In this document: in pieces, positions 43,148 through 52,412 of the stretch
Numbering within the stretch: position 1 is the stretch's first letter
How the letters are laid out: each line of letters opens with the position of its first letter
Assembly (NCBI GenBank): GCA_017397725.1
Contig: JAFQIA010000008.1
Location: 1-64,000, forward strand
Source of the DNA: Clostridia bacterium
Lineage (GTDB): Bacteria > Bacillota > Clostridia > Monoglobales > Monoglobaceae
Direction of reading: 5' to 3'
Length of the DNA stretch: 64,000 nucleotides
Notes under the pieces: model-generated
Seen by the model: only the letters and a program-made list of their open reading frames with translations
Told to the model about the DNA's origin: nothing
Database searches by the model: none
Translations under genes and position numbers: made by a program

Positions 43148-45496
43148 TTAAGCTTCGGGGATATCTTCGGTTACATTCATATGCTTGGTGCGGTCTGCAA
43201 CCTCTGCACGCTTACCGTCATTGAAACGATCCAGCGTTCCCACCAGATATCCGGTAATTCTGCGGATACGCTCAAAGCCTGTCTGGTTTTCGTGTTCATC
43301 TGCGCTACGTCCACACTGAGGACAAACATCGCCGATGATACCGGTGTAACCACAAACCGGATCGCGGTCAACCGGATGGTTGATACTTCCGTAACCGATG
43401 CCTTGCTCTTTCATACAACGAATTACTTTTTCGAATGCTTCCAGATTGGTGGTGGGGTCACCATCAAGTTCGATGTAGGTGATGTGACCACCATTGGTCA
43501 AAGCGTGGTAAGGTGCCTCCAGACGAATCTTATCAAAAGCACTGATATTGTAGTAAACCGGAATATGGAAAGAGTTGGTATAGTAATCTCTGTCAGTAAC
43601 GCCGGGGATTTCTCCGTACTTTTTGCGGTCCAGTCTGACAAAACGACCAGAAAGACCTTCAGCAGGAGTTGCAATCAAGGAGAAGTTCAAACCGTGCTCT
43701 TTGGTTGCTTTGTCCATCTTCTGGCGCATAAAGCCGATGATTTCCAGACCCAGATTCTGTGCAGTTGTGGACTCACCGTGGTGCTGACCAATCAAGGCTT
43801 TCAAGCACTCTGCAAGTCCAATAAAGCCGGCAGTCAAGGTTCCGTGCTTCAAAACTTCTTCCACGGAATCATCCGGACCCAATCCCTCAGAATCAATCCA
43901 GATACCTTGTCCCATCAGGAAGGGATAGTTTCTTACCTTCTTGGAACATTGAATCTTGAATCTTGCAAGGAGCTGGTCGATAACCAAATCCAACTTTCTG
44001 CCCAAATCTTCAAAGAAAATTTCCACATTGCCGTGTGCCTTGATTGCAAGACGGGGCAGATTGATGGAGGTAAAGCTCAGGTTGCCTCTGCCGTAAACAA
44101 TTTCGCGGTCAGGGTCAAATGCGTTGGCAACAACACGGGTACGACATCCCATATAAGCCGCCTCGGTTTCAGGATGACCGGGCTTGTAATACTGCAGATT
44201 AAAGGGTGCATCCAAGAACCCAAAGTTGGGGAACAACCGCTTTGCAGATACTCTGCAAGCCAGCTTGAACAAATCGTAGTTGGGATCCTCAGGATTGTAG
44301 CTGATACCCTCTTTGACCTTAAAGATGTGAATCGGGAAGATGGGGGTTTCCCCATTACCAAGACCTGCTTCGGTTGCCAGAAGCACATTCTTGATAACCA
44401 TTCTGCCCTCGGGAGAGGTATCGGTACCATAGTTCAAAGAACTGAAAGGAATCTGCGCACCTGCACGGGAATGCATAGTGTTCAGGTTATGTACCAATGC
44501 TTCCATTGCCTGATAGGTGGCACGATCGGTTTCCTTCAGTGCGGATTTGGTAACAAAGGCTGCAATTTGCTTTGCCCTTTTCTTATCATTGGTCAAAGGC
44601 GCAAGTTTGGCAATCAAAAGATCCTGATACTTTTTGTCATTAGAAAGGGTGGGAATCTGCTTGGATTCTGCCTCAATCTCTGCAACCATTGCCTTTGCAG
44701 CAGCCAGTCCATCCTCTTGTTCGCAATCAAGCTCCAAAGCGCGACCCAAGTTTTCAGTAAATCTGCGCTTATAGGTCTTTGCAACACCGGGAGCCATACT
44801 ATAATCAAAGTTGGGCACACTCTGTCCGCCGTGTTGGTCATTCTGATTGGACTGAATGGCAATACAAGCCAGAGCGGAGTAGCTGGCAATATCATTGGGC
44901 TCTCTCAAAAATCCGTGACCGGTGGAAAAACCGCCCGAAAACAAAGACTTCAGGTCAATCTGACAGCAAGTGGTGGTCAGGGTCAAGAAGTCCAAATCAT
45001 GGATATGGATGTCACCGTTGCGGTGAGCCTCAGAGTGCTGAGGGTCCAGAATAAACATATCATAGAACTGTTTTGCACCCTCAGAACCATATTTCAACAT
45101 GGTTCCCATTGCGGTATCACCATCAATGTTTGCATTCTCACGCTTGACATCGTTATCCTTTGCGGACTTAAAGGTTAAATCCTCATACACACGCATCAGT
45201 TTGGTGTTCATTTCGCGGATGCGGGTTCTCTGGGAGCGGTAGAGGATGAATTCTTTGGCGGTACGGCTGTGACCCTCTTCGATTAAGGTATGCTCAACCG
45301 CATCCTGAATTTGTTCCACGGTAGGACGCTCAATCCCTTGCTCCTCGATGAAGTCAATGACCTTTTTTGCCAAATCCAAAGAAGTCTGGTAATTCTTTCC
45401 GCCGATTGCCTCTGCTGCCTGATAAATGGCGTTTGCGATTTTTTCGATGTCGAAAGCAACTTCTCTTCCGTCACGTTTGATAATAGATTTAATCAT
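43148..45496 (-). CDS. nrdD: Anaerobic ribonucleoside-triphosphate reductase (class III)
   Basis: 782 residues. Makes deoxynucleotides without oxygen. N-terminal ATP-cone (IKRDGREVAFDIEKI, about 1-95), the large barrel with the conserved CRTRVVAN stretch, a C-terminal zinc site (PVCGYTGIIGDVCPQCGR) and the glycyl radical Gly749 in RITGYL. The frame is open for 52 further codons upstream, but these cover the promoter; TGGAGGG precedes the ATG at 45496. The activase gene nrdG is not next to it, since tatD lies convergent downstream. Confidence 0.96.
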   Translation of the reverse strand: MIKSIIKRDGREVAFDIEKIANAIYQAAEAIGGKNYQTSLDLAKKVIDFIEEQGIERPTVEQIQDAVEHTLIEEGHSRTAKEFILYRSQRTRIREMNTKLMRVYEDLTFKSAKDNDVKRENANIDGDTAMGTMLKYGSEGAKQFYDMFILDPQHSEAHRNGDIHIHDLDFLTLTTTCCQIDLKSLFSGGFSTGHGFLREPNDIASYSALACIAIQSNQNDQHGGQSVPNFDYSMAPGVAKTYKRRFTENLGRALELDCEQEDGLAAAKAMVAEIEAESKQIPTLSNDKKYQDLLIAKLAPLTNDKKRAKQIAAFVTKSALKETDRATYQAMEALVHNLNTMHSRAGAQIPFSSLNYGTDTSPEGRMVIKNVLLATEAGLGNGETPIFPIHIFKVKEGISYNPEDPNYDLFKLACRVSAKRLFPNFGFLDAPFNLQYYKPGHPETEAAYMGCRTRVVANAFDPDREIVYGRGNLSFTSINLPRLAIKAHGNVEIFFEDLGRKLDLVIDQLLARFKIQCSKKVRNYPFLMGQGIWIDSEGLGPDDSVEEVLKHGTLTAGFIGLAECLKALIGQHHGESTTAQNLGLEIIGFMRQKMDKATKEHGLNFSLIATPAEGLSGRFVRLDRKKYGEIPGVTDRDYYTNSFHIPVYYNISAFDKIRLEAPYHALTNGGHITYIELDGDPTTNLEAFEKVIRCMKEQGIGYGSINHPVDRDPVCGYTGIIGDVCPQCGRSADEHENQTGFERIRRITGYLVGTLDRFNDGKRAEVADRTKHMNVTEDIPEA

Positions 45497-45577
45497 AACA
45501 TTCCCTCCATAGCCATAATTTCGGTGACTAAAGACACAAAAACAAACGAACTTAAGTGGTGCCGTCGTTTGTGTCAG

Positions 45578-45593
45578 ATACAATATATTGTGA
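45578..45593 (-). promoter_or_regulatory. Candidate NrdR box
   Basis: ATACAATATATTGTGA matches the NrdR repressor palindrome (consensus acaCwAtATaTwGtgt) at most positions. It lies just downstream of the expected start of transcription. A second, much weaker palindrome (around 45609-45625) overlaps the -10 about 31 bp away, the usual spacing for NrdR pairs. Confidence 0.7.
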
Positions 45594-45620
45594 TTTGAAT
45601 TAAAAATGTAACGCAGATAT

Positions 45621-45649
45621 AGTATAATCTTGTTATATAAGAATGTCAA
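45621..45649 (-). promoter_or_regulatory. Promoter for nrdD
   Basis: Minus strand TTGACA (45649-45644), 17-bp spacer, TATACT (45626-45621). Near-consensus, giving a leader of about 120 bases before the start codon that contains the NrdR box. Confidence 0.85.
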
Positions 45650-45727
45650 CACAAAAACGCAAAAAGAATATTACAATTCTGTTACAAATAGGAAAGTGGT
45701 GTGAGAAATAAAATTTTGAAAAAAAGC

Positions 45728-45756
45728 GTGACAACTTGTTTTCGTTATGGTAGAAT
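45728..45756 (+). promoter_or_regulatory. Candidate promoter for smc
   Basis: GTGACA, 17-bp spacer, TAGAAT, 51 bp before the smc start. It completes the 311-bp gap between nrdD and smc, which otherwise holds only the nrdD promoter and NrdR box. Confidence 0.55.
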
Positions 45757-45807
45757 AATTTTGTATGACTTGCAGGAGTCAAGAATTTAAGTAAAGAGGA
45801 TTAGGAT

Positions 45808-48800
45808 ATGCGGCTGAAGAGTATTGAGATGCAGGGATTTAAGTCCTTTGCAGACAAAATTTATCTGGATTTCAATCCGGGAATCACGGCGATTGTCGGT
45901 CCCAATGGGTCGGGCAAGAGTAATATTTCTGATGCAATCCGTTGGGTTATGGGAGAGCAAAGCGCCAAATCTTTGCGCGGTAGCAAGATGGAAGATGTCA
46001 TTTTCTCTGGTACTGAGGAGAGAAAACCCTTAGGTTTTGCGGAGGTTACCTTGGTCTTGGATAACTCAGACCATTATTTTGCGTTGGATTTTCCGGAAAT
46101 TACGGTGACACGTCGTGTTTATCGAAGCGGTGAGGGTGAGTATTATATCAATAAGACCCTTTGTCGTCTTAAGGATATTCATGAATTATTTATGGATACC
46201 GGTCTGGGAAGAGATGGGTATTCCATTATTGGACAAGGTAAAATCGATAATATTCTCAGCACCAAATCGGAAGACCGTCGCCAAATCTTTGAGGAAGCGG
46301 CAGGAATTTCCAAATATAAGTATCGCAAGATTGAGGCAGAGCGCAAGCTCACCCAAGCAACCGAGAATCTGACCCGTGTAGAGGACATTCTGGGGGAACT
46401 GGAATCCCGATTGGAGCCTTTGCGAGTACAATCCGAAAAGGCGAAAAAGTACTTACTGTTGCGGGATGAGATGCGGGGATTGGATATCACTGTATCGGTG
46501 ATTCACGCAGAACAGGCAAAAGCCGAGCTGAAAGAACTGAACCAGAATATAGAAATTCTGGCATCCCAAATCAAAGACGTACAGGGCGAAATGGAAGCGA
46601 CTGAAGCGGAAATTACAGCCATGTATAATAATATGGAAGAATATGATAAGGAAATCATCGCTTGTCGGGAAGCAGAACAAGGTGCCATCAGCTCCATCCA
46701 TGAAGAAAAAAATCAGATGACCATTCATCAGAATGACATGGAGCATAATCGCCAGAATATTGCTCGTCTGGAAGAAGAAGTCAAAACCGGAATGGCTGCC
46801 ATCGCAGAAATTGACAAGGTGATTGCGGAACATTCTGAGGTACTTGCTGCACTGGATGCCAAGAATCAAGGGACCTGTGAAACCTTGGAAGCTTTGACTG
46901 AAAAATCCATGCAGGCAGGGCGTGATGCCAATGCGAAAAATGATGCTGTGGAGAACATCAAGGCAGAAATGATTGACCTGCTTGCAAAAATTAATGCTTT
47001 GCGGGCAGACTGCAACAGTCTGGATATGTTGGTAGTGAATTTCAAGGAGCGGCAAACTGTTCTGGAAAAAGATTTGAACGATAAGGTAGAAAGCCGCACA
47101 GAATTGAAACAAGGGCAGAAGAACGCAGCCCAAGCCGCTGCCGCTTGCGAAACAGAAATCAAGCAAGAGGAAGATGCCCAAAAGCAGGCAGAAAATGATA
47201 TTTTTCTGGCGGAACAAAAGCTCCGCAAGATGCAGGAAACCCAGAACCAGAACATGCTTGCGGTGGATCAAAAACGCTCCCGCAAGAAGATGCTCTTGGA
47301 TATGGAGCGGGAATACGAGGGTTATGCTCGCGGCGTCAAATGCGTGATGACGGCAGTGGACGACGGAAAGCTCTCTAAGGCTAAAATTTACGGTCCCCTT
47401 TCCAAACTGATTCGCACCGAAAGAAAGTATATTGCTGCGATTGAAACCGCTTTAGGGGCGGCAAATCAGAACATCGTGACCGCCAGAGAAGAGGATGCAA
47501 AAACTGCGATCAATTACCTGAAAAACAGCAAACAGGGACGGGCAACCTTCTTGCCTATCAGCGCGATTAAAGCCAAAACCTTTGATTTGGGGAATGCGGA
47601 AAAACAAGCAGGCTTTTTGTCCATTGCATCTGATTTGGTGGATTGTGATAAAATTTATCAAAATATCATCAGTAATCTTCTTGGTGGCACCGTGGTCTGT
47701 GATACCATGGACAACGCCGTAGAAATGGCAAAAAAGAACAATCACAAGTTCCGGATTGTAACGCTTGATGGGGATGTGATTCAGCCAGGCGGAGCAATGA
47801 CCGGCGGTAGCCGGAATAAGAATACCAGTTCTTTGTTCCGGACCGGAGAGATTGAAGCTCTGGAAAAAGAGATTGATGCATTAAACAAAACCTTGGAACA
47901 AGAGGCAAAGGAACAGGAAGCTTTGCTTACCGAGTTGGAGAACAAAAAACTCCAGTTCAAGGAAATGACCGAACGGATGCAGGGAAAACGCACTGAATTG
48001 GTGCAACTGCAGGCAGAAGAAAAGCGTTTTCAGGATTTGCTCCAAGGCGTTTCTCAATCTGCGGAGCAGGCAGAAAAAGAGCATGCCGACATCCTCACAC
48101 GAATTGCAGGGTTGGAAAAAGATAAGGAAGCAAAGAATCTGGAAATTGATGCCAAAAACAATATTTGTGCCCGCTTAGAGGCGCAAATTGCAGCGGCACA
48201 AAAAGAGTATTCTGATCTTTCCAGCCAGAATGAACTGCTGATTTCTCAGTTGACCGAATTGAACCTTGCCCGCAATACCATTTTGAAGGATATGGAATTG
48301 GAGCAGGATAGAATTTCACGGTTGAATACCGAAAAAGCACAGCATCTGGAGGGGATTACCACCAAAAACGGCGGAATGCAGATGCTCCGCAACCGCAATC
48401 AGGATGCCGCTGATGCCATTGCAGAAAGCAACAAAAAGGTTGTTATGCTGGAGCAGGCGCTTGAAGATGCCAGAAAACGGTTGGAAGAGTTGAGCCAGAA
48501 CCGTGCCCAGACGGAGCTTCGGGTCAGAGAACAACAGGATTCCATGAAGGATGTACAGGAACAGGTATTCAGCCTGACTCAGCAACAGAACAAAATGGAA
48601 GCAAAGGCGGAAAAGTTCGAAACAGAGATTGAGACCATTGTTAATCGTCTGCTTGAAGAATACGAGCTTCCATACAGCGAAGCCGCTTCTATGAAGCGAG
48701 ACGAGGATTTTGACTTCAAAAATGCATCCCAAAGAATTCGGGAGTTGCGGGATAAAATCCGTGGCCTTGGTAATATCAATATTGATGCCATTGAAGAATA

Positions 48801-49371
48801 TAAAAATATTAAGGAACGATTTGAATTCCTGAGCACTCAAGCAAGCGATTTGCAAAAGGCAAAAGGAGAGCTGGAGGCAGTGATTGAAGAGATGCTTTCC
48901 ATTATGCAAACTCGTTTTGCTGAGCAGTTCAGGGTTATCAACACCAACTTTAACAGGGTATTTGCAGAGTTGTTTGGAGGCGGACGCGCCAACCTGACCT
49001 TAACTGAGCCGGATAACATTCTGGAAAGCGGTATTGAAATTGAGGCGCAACCGCCGGGGAAAAAGCTGCAGAGTTTGACCTTGCTCTCGGGCGGTGAACG
49101 GGCATTTACTGCCATTGCGCTGTTGTTTGCAATTTTAGATGTTCGGCCCACCCCGTTCTGCATTTTGGACGAAATCGAGGCGGCATTGGACGATGTCAAT
49201 GTTTATCGGACTGCGCAATACCTGAAAAACTATAGCGACAAAACCCAGTTTATCGTGGTTACGCACAGACGGGGAACCATGGAGGCTGCCAATATTCTCT
49301 ATGGTGTTACCATGCAGGAAAGAGGTATTTCCAAACTTCTTTCTTTGAATATTGACGAAATACAAGAATAA
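45808..49371 (+). CDS. smc: Chromosome segregation ATPase SMC
   Basis: 1187 residues, full length. Walker A GPNGSGKSN at 31-39, a long coiled coil to about 500, the hinge at about 510-680 (ends near GGAMTGGSRNKN), a second coiled coil, then signature LLSGGERAFTAIAL and Walker B CILDEIEAALDD near the C-terminus. Works with ScpA/ScpB (not in the window) in loop extrusion and chromosome arm pairing. ATG follows GAGGATTAGG. It is 20 bp upstream of ftsY, the standard Firmicutes pairing, usually with rnc upstream, which is absent here. Confidence 0.97.
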   Translation: MRLKSIEMQGFKSFADKIYLDFNPGITAIVGPNGSGKSNISDAIRWVMGEQSAKSLRGSKMEDVIFSGTEERKPLGFAEVTLVLDNSDHYFALDFPEITVTRRVYRSGEGEYYINKTLCRLKDIHELFMDTGLGRDGYSIIGQGKIDNILSTKSEDRRQIFEEAAGISKYKYRKIEAERKLTQATENLTRVEDILGELESRLEPLRVQSEKAKKYLLLRDEMRGLDITVSVIHAEQAKAELKELNQNIEILASQIKDVQGEMEATEAEITAMYNNMEEYDKEIIACREAEQGAISSIHEEKNQMTIHQNDMEHNRQNIARLEEEVKTGMAAIAEIDKVIAEHSEVLAALDAKNQGTCETLEALTEKSMQAGRDANAKNDAVENIKAEMIDLLAKINALRADCNSLDMLVVNFKERQTVLEKDLNDKVESRTELKQGQKNAAQAAAACETEIKQEEDAQKQAENDIFLAEQKLRKMQETQNQNMLAVDQKRSRKKMLLDMEREYEGYARGVKCVMTAVDDGKLSKAKIYGPLSKLIRTERKYIAAIETALGAANQNIVTAREEDAKTAINYLKNSKQGRATFLPISAIKAKTFDLGNAEKQAGFLSIASDLVDCDKIYQNIISNLLGGTVVCDTMDNAVEMAKKNNHKFRIVTLDGDVIQPGGAMTGGSRNKNTSSLFRTGEIEALEKEIDALNKTLEQEAKEQEALLTELENKKLQFKEMTERMQGKRTELVQLQAEEKRFQDLLQGVSQSAEQAEKEHADILTRIAGLEKDKEAKNLEIDAKNNICARLEAQIAAAQKEYSDLSSQNELLISQLTELNLARNTILKDMELEQDRISRLNTEKAQHLEGITTKNGGMQMLRNRNQDAADAIAESNKKVVMLEQALEDARKRLEELSQNRAQTELRVREQQDSMKDVQEQVFSLTQQQNKMEAKAEKFETEIETIVNRLLEEYELPYSEAASMKRDEDFDFKNASQRIRELRDKIRGLGNINIDAIEEYKNIKERFEFLSTQASDLQKAKGELEAVIEEMLSIMQTRFAEQFRVINTNFNRVFAELFGGGRANLTLTEPDNILESGIEIEAQPPGKKLQSLTLLSGGERAFTAIALLFAILDVRPTPFCILDEIEAALDDVNVYRTAQYLKNYSDKTQFIVVTHRRGTMEAANILYGVTMQERGISKLLSLNIDEIQE

Positions 49372-49391
49372 ATCGACGGAGGAATTACAGC

Positions 49392-50309
49392 ATGGGACTA
49401 TTCAACAAAATGAAAGAAAGCCTGAGCAAGACTCGGGATTCCATCAATGAAAAGTTTGAGGCGGTGATCCGCAGTTTTCGCACCGTAGATGAAGAGCTGT
49501 TTGAGGAGTTGGAGGAAGTATTGATTTGTGCCGATTTGGGCGTCAATACCTCTCTTGAAATCATTGAGCGTTTGCGCTCTGCCGCAGACGAAAAGCATAT
49601 TACCGAAAGCAGTGAGCTCAAAGCGGAGCTTGCCGCAATCCTGACTGAAATTCTGGAAAAAGGAAAAAGCTCAAAATTGGATGTACACGGGCTTCCTGCG
49701 GTAATTATGGTAATCGGTGTCAATGGAGTGGGAAAAACCACCACCATCGGCAAGATTGCGCATATGTATAAAAGTCAGGGCAAAGAGGTTGTGATTGCCG
49801 CCGCGGATACCTTCCGCGCCGCTGCCATTGAGCAGTTGGAGGTTTGGGCAGACAGAGCCGGTGTGCGCATCATCAAGCAGCAGGAAGGCTCTGACCCCGC
49901 TGCAGTGGTCTATGATGCCATCAATGCCTGCAAGGGGAAGTATGTGGATGTCTTGCTTTGCGACACCGCGGGCAGACTTCATAACAAAAAGAACCTGATG
50001 GAGGAGCTAAAAAAGATTTACCGCATCTTAGATAAGGAACTTCCCTTAAGCGGAAAAGAGGTTCTCTTGGTGTTGGATGCAACAACCGGACAGAATGCGG
50101 TACAGCAGGCCAAGGAATTTAAGGAAGCCGCCGATATCACCGGTATTGTGTTGACCAAGCTTGACGGAACTGCCAAAGGCGGGATTGTTTTTGCCATTAA
50201 AAATGAGTATGATATTCCGGTAAAATTGGTAGGTCTGGGTGAGGGTGCAGAGGATCTTGCTCTGTTTGATTCCAAGGAATTTGTGGACGGAATCCTGGAT
50301 ATGGAATAA
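49392..50309 (+). CDS. ftsY: Signal recognition particle receptor FtsY
   Basis: 305 residues, NG domains only, without the long acidic A domain of E. coli. Four-helix N domain at 1-95, then G1 GVNGVGKTTT at 109-118, the insertion-box region AADTFRAAAIEQL, G3 DTAGR, and G4 TKLDG with closing GLGEGAEDL. Docks ribosome-SRP complexes on the membrane. CGACGGAGG sets the ATG. It overlaps nothing and is followed by the rplS promoter. Confidence 0.96.
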   Translation: MGLFNKMKESLSKTRDSINEKFEAVIRSFRTVDEELFEELEEVLICADLGVNTSLEIIERLRSAADEKHITESSELKAELAAILTEILEKGKSSKLDVHGLPAVIMVIGVNGVGKTTTIGKIAHMYKSQGKEVVIAAADTFRAAAIEQLEVWADRAGVRIIKQQEGSDPAAVVYDAINACKGKYVDVLLCDTAGRLHNKKNLMEELKKIYRILDKELPLSGKEVLLVLDATTGQNAVQQAKEFKEAADITGIVLTKLDGTAKGGIVFAIKNEYDIPVKLVGLGEGAEDLALFDSKEFVDGILDME

Positions 50310-50335
50310 AAGTTGAAAAATTTTCTAAAAAACAC

Positions 50336-50364
50336 TTGCAAAATAGAAAACTTTGTGATATGAT
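50336..50364 (+). promoter_or_regulatory. Promoter for rplS
   Basis: TTGCAA, 17-bp spacer, TATGAT. Start of transcription expected near 50371. Confidence 0.82.
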
Positions 50365-50370
50365 ATCTAA

Positions 50371-50433
50371 GTTAATTATGGGTAGTCCTCTGCCAGGCTC
50401 GGCATGAATACTTAGAAAGAAAGGAAAAAGAGC
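50371..50433 (+). promoter_or_regulatory. rplS leader; possible L19 autoregulatory structure
   Basis: About 63 transcribed bases before the L19 start, with GGGTAGTCCTCTGCCAGGCT and a GCC-loop-GGC element at about 50392-50403. Firmicutes rplS genes often carry an L19-binding leader at this place; I cannot confirm the fold by eye. Confidence 0.45.
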
Positions 50434-50775
50434 ATGGACATTTTAGCACAAATTACACAGGAACAAATCAGAACCGACCTTCCTGAACTGGCAATCGGTG
50501 ATACCGTAAAGGTTTACGTGAAGGTAAAAGAGGGAAACAGAGAAAGAGTACAGATGTTTGAGGGTACTGTTATTAAGAAGAATCATGGCGGTATTCAGGA
50601 AACCTTTACTGTTCGTCGTGTTTCCTACGGTGTTGGCGTTGAAAGAACTTTCCCTGTCAACTCTCCCAAAATCGACCGCATTGAGGTCGTTAGACACGGT
50701 AAGGTTCGTCGGGCTAAGCTTTACTATCTGCGTGATAGAGTTGGTAAGGCAGCTAAGGTAAAAGAAAAACTTTAA
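50434..50775 (+). CDS. rplS: 50S ribosomal protein L19
   Basis: 113 residues, standard length. Sits at the 30S-50S interface. Motifs: [20 protein letters not shown], then [20 protein letters not shown] and the basic tail [19 protein letters not shown]. Own promoter; followed by lepB. Confidence 0.98.
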   Translation: MDILAQITQEQIRTDLPELAIGDTVKVYVKVKEGNRERVQMFEGTVIKKNHGGIQETFTVRRVSYGVGVERTFPVNSPKIDRIEVVRHGKVRRAKLYYLRDRVGKAAKVKEKL

Positions 50776-50788
50776 TTCAGAAACGCTC

Positions 50789-50823
50789 AACAGTGGTGGT
50801 TATGTGACATAATCACCACTGTT
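50789..50823 (+). terminator. Hairpin after rplS (weak terminator)
   Basis: AACAGTGGTGGTTATG - TGA - CATAATCACCACTGTT, 16-bp stem with one G-T pair, followed by only a short T stretch. Likely partial termination, letting lepB be co-transcribed at lower level. Confidence 0.7.
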
Positions 50824-50845
50824 TGCCATTTAAGGAGGCATTACT

Positions 50846-51484
50846 ATGAATCAACCGGAAGAAACAAACATGGAAAAAGCCGTTGAAACCACAGAAAAAA
50901 AGACCAACTGGAAACGGGAACTGCTGGAGTGGGTTGGTTCTATTTTGATTGCAGTGATTCTTGCTCTCACCATCCGGGAATATGTGTTCACGCTGGTTAA
51001 AGTACAGGGCGAATCTATGGAGCCCACCTTGCAAAATGCAGATCGCTTGTATGTAAATCGCTTTTTTTATACACCGGAAAAGGGCGATGTGGTTATTTTT
51101 GTTCCCCAGTCCGATCCGGGACATCCCTATATCAAGCGTGTGATTGCAACTGAGGGCGACAAGGTGTATATTGATTTTAAGACCGGCGATGTATTTGTCA
51201 ATGGTGTCCTCTTGGATGAGCCTTACATTAAGGAGAAAACCCGTACCACGGGACTTTATATCCTCAATCAGGAAAAGACTGCCGATTATGACAAAGATCA
51301 TCCCATTGTGATTAAAAAGGACCATTACTTTGTAATGGGAGACAACCGAAACAACAGTAAGGATAGTCGCCATCTGGGACAGATTCCCAAGGAAGAAATT
51401 CTGGGCGGCGCAGTATTCCGTTTCTGGCCTCTGGATTCCATCGGCTTGATGGGAGAAGAAGCCAACCCGGAATACGGTTTATAA
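50846..51484 (+). CDS. lepB: Signal peptidase I
   Basis: 212 residues with one N-terminal membrane helix (about 28-48). Catalytic Ser57 in GESMEPTL and Lys97 in YIKRVIA; later boxes are the PYIKEK and GDNRNNSKDSRHLG motifs. Removes signal peptides from exported proteins, which in this organism includes the large surface proteins at 11700-26007. GGAGG sets the ATG at 50846. Confidence 0.96.
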   Translation: MNQPEETNMEKAVETTEKKTNWKRELLEWVGSILIAVILALTIREYVFTLVKVQGESMEPTLQNADRLYVNRFFYTPEKGDVVIFVPQSDPGHPYIKRVIATEGDKVYIDFKTGDVFVNGVLLDEPYIKEKTRTTGLYILNQEKTADYDKDHPIVIKKDHYFVMGDNRNNSKDSRHLGQIPKEEILGGAVFRFWPLDSIGLMGEEANPEYGL

Positions 51485-51494
51485 GGAGAAAACA

Positions 51495-52364
51495 ATGAAT
51501 TTACAATGGTTTCCCGGACATATGGCAAAAACCCGCCGGATGATTTCTGAACATTTGAAATTGGTGGATGTGGTGGTTGAGCTTTTGGATGCACGACTTC
51601 CCTTATCCTCCCGAAATCCGGAAATCGACCGGATTGTAGGCAACCGTCCACGAATTCTTGTGCTCAACAAGGCGGATATTGCAGATGGTGCGGCTACCGA
51701 GGCTTGGCAAAGCTATTTTACGGACCGCGGTTATGCAACCATTGCGGTGGATAGCCAGAGCGGAAAAGGATTTTCTGCCCTGAACGAGGCGATTGACAAA
51801 GTAATGAAAGAAAAGTTTGAAAGAGATAAGGCCAAAGGAATCCAACGCCACAGTGTGAAAATGATGGTGGTGGGAATCCCAAATGTGGGCAAATCTTCTT
51901 TTATTAACCGTCTTTCCGGCAGAGGCGCAACCAAAACCGGTGACCGGCCGGGTGTGACCACTGCCAAACAATGGATTCGCATTGCGGGAAAGTATGAATT
52001 GCTGGATACGCCGGGAATTTTGTGGCCCAAATTTGAAAATCCCGAGGTTGCAAAGCGGATTGCCTTTACAGGCGGAATTAAGGATGAAATCATCGATATT
52101 GAGGAATTGGCTTGCGAATTATTGGGATATCTGAAGGTGCAATATCCAGTTTTGCTGATGGAACGGTTTCGTTTAGAGGAATCTTCGATAGAAGAAGAAC
52201 CCTATGACCTTTTAGAAACCATCGGTAGAAAGCGCGGTTGCGTGATTTCCGGTGGAAATATCGATACTTTTCGGGCATCCGGATTGGTATTGGACGATTT
52301 TCGCTCTGCAAAAATTGGAAAGATTTCGTTGGAGTTTCCCCCAACGGATAAGGATGAGATATAA
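51495..52364 (+). CDS. ylqF: Ribosome biogenesis GTPase YlqF/RbgA
   Basis: 289 residues. Circularly permuted GTPase: G4 LNKADIADG near 56 comes before G1 GIPNVGKSS near 127 and G3 DTPGILWP near 173. Needed for late 50S assembly in Bacillus. 10 bp after lepB with AAGGAG. Confidence 0.95.
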   Translation: MNLQWFPGHMAKTRRMISEHLKLVDVVVELLDARLPLSSRNPEIDRIVGNRPRILVLNKADIADGAATEAWQSYFTDRGYATIAVDSQSGKGFSALNEAIDKVMKEKFERDKAKGIQRHSVKMMVVGIPNVGKSSFINRLSGRGATKTGDRPGVTTAKQWIRIAGKYELLDTPGILWPKFENPEVAKRIAFTGGIKDEIIDIEELACELLGYLKVQYPVLLMERFRLEESSIEEEPYDLLETIGRKRGCVISGGNIDTFRASGLVLDDFRSAKIGKISLEFPPTDKDEI

Positions 52365-52395
52365 AAGACTGATTTCATTGAATTCAGTCTTTTTT
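52363..52395 (+). terminator. Terminator after ylqF
   Basis: AAAAGACTGA - 11-base loop region - TCAGTCTTTT followed by TT, overlapping the ylqF stop. rnhB has its own ribosome site 10 bp further on, so read-through is still likely. Confidence 0.75.
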
Positions 52396-52412
52396 GCTAA
52401 GGAGGATAAAAA

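Noticed and set aside
43145-45178. 677-codon open frame opposite nrdD
   Set aside because: Composition is low-complexity-like (Cys, His, Leu rich) without domains; it is the shadow of nrdD.
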